A stretch of 64,000 bases of DNA. It comes from Bacteroidota bacterium (GTDB lineage Bacteria > Bacteroidota > Bacteroidia > AKYH767-A > OLB10). Below are positions 63,397-64,000 of this stretch, piece by piece (position 1 is the first letter of the stretch; every line of letters starts with the position of its first letter). The notes under the pieces were generated by a model. That model ran no database searches, was not told the DNA's origin, and saw only the letters and a program-made list of their open reading frames with translations. The DNA lies in NCBI GenBank assembly GCA_016713525.1, contig JADJOZ010000033.1:1-64000 (forward strand), written 5' to 3'. Both the position numbers and the translations under genes were made by a program.

Positions 63397-64000
63397 ATGA
63401 CACAGGAACTTTTATATAGTACGCCTCAATGGCTTATAGGATTTATCACGCTTGTGATCTTAATAGTTTCTGTTGAAATGGGTTATCTGATCGGCTTGAA
63501 AGTTAAAGTAGAGATGACGCCACCCATGAAAACTCAAATATCAACTATTCAAACAGCTATTCTTACTATTTTCACTTTTCTTTTGGGATTTACCTTGCTA
63601 TGGCTCTCTCCCGATTCGATAATAGAAAGCAGATGGTTGTAAAAGAGTCGAATGCCATTGGTATAGCTGTATTGCGGTCCAAATTACTTCCTGAAAACCA
63701 ACGTGCCCGAATGATGGAATTGTTTAAGCAATATGTGAAGGTGGAGTTTTAGTATAACTTCGCGAGCAAATATTCCAGCCAATGAACGGTTGCTTTTGAA
63801 TCGTGAAACAAAACGAATACAGACGCTGATGTGGGATGAAGCATTTGCTGCAACTGAAAACAATCCACTTTCCGTACCCGCAGGATTATTTGCAACATCT
63901 ATTAATCAGCTAATTGATATTAAAACAGAACGCGACATAGCCATCTCAAATCATGTTCCCGAGATAGTGCTACTCGGTTTATTGTTGTTTGCTGCTTTAG
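63397..64000 (+). CDS. DUF4239 (bestrophin-like) membrane protein, partial, frameshifted
   Basis: ATG 63397 is preferred over 63364 because MTQELLYSTPQWLIGFITLV is the normal start of this family. Two membrane helices (about 12-30 and 50-65) are followed, after an indel near 63600, by FDNRKQMVVKESNAIGIAVLRSKLLPENQ, the characteristic loop of DUF4239 proteins ('R...V..EANAIGTAYLR...LP'). A further shift near 63745 leads to LNRETKRIQTLMWDEAFAAT, NPLSVPAGLFATSINQLIDI and the third helix, which runs off the window end. These proteins are multi-pass with no firm function. Confidence 0.6.

Overview
This window is AT-rich chromosomal DNA from a member of the Bacteroidota. The lineage call rests on several independent signs: six secreted proteins with type IX secretion C-terminal sorting domains (FPNP-type motifs), SusD-era style outer-membrane and lipoprotein families (DUF6567, PorT-like barrel), Bacteroidota-type promoters (TTTG-N19-22-TAnnTTTG) and a kdp operon built in the Bacteroidota manner (NtrC-type regulator, kdpFABC, porin, split KdpD, separate HAMP kinase). 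Every gene I can support lies on the + strand. I see no tRNA, rRNA, insertion sequence or CRISPR array.

Layout. 1-8.8 kb: secreted or membrane proteins (leucine-rich-repeat T9SS protein, propeller-like T9SS protein, cupin, DUF805, Ycf48-like T9SS protein, outer-membrane barrel), almost all interrupted by single-base frameshifts. 9.1-23.2 kb: intact envelope and housekeeping genes (DUF6567 lipoprotein, T9SS proteins, TPR proteins, PorT-like barrel, GT9 glycosyltransferase, an unusual protein with a histone-H1-like tail, DUF1905, VOC). 23.2-24.9 kb: a gap with a long hairpin, then a LuxR-type regulator and a promoter region with paired TGTATAT repeats. 24.9-49.7 kb: a complete extracellular contractile injection system (eCIS): cap protein, sheath, two tubes, DUF5908, LysM tube adaptor, VgrG-like spike, PAAR tip, gp25, baseplate J, Pvc12-like baseplate protein, tape measure, AAA+ ATPase, a DUF4157 effector and several unrecognised proteins. 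50.0-61.4 kb: acetyltransferase, then the kdp potassium-uptake region with its two-component regulators and the remnant of an MHYT-domain protein. 61.8-64 kb: a T9SS protein and a DUF4239 membrane protein cut by the window end.

How it works together. The eCIS genes are packed tightly enough, with many 1-14 base overlaps, to be one ~25 kb transcript. It has no capsid, portal, terminase or lysis genes (so not a prophage) and no TssJLM membrane complex (so not a canonical T6SS). The kdp genes would make a high-affinity K+ pump controlled by a sensor pair and a sigma-54 activator; a GG-N10-GC element sits just ahead of them.

Quality warning. Reading frames are clean from about 9.1 to 37.6 kb and badly broken before and after about 50 kb, in housekeeping genes as well as accessory ones. 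This looks like consensus error toward the ends of the sequence more than true gene decay, so frameshifted genes are described as their likely intact products. One exception to note: kdpA appears to lack about 40 codons including a potassium selectivity-filter segment, which a one-base error cannot explain.
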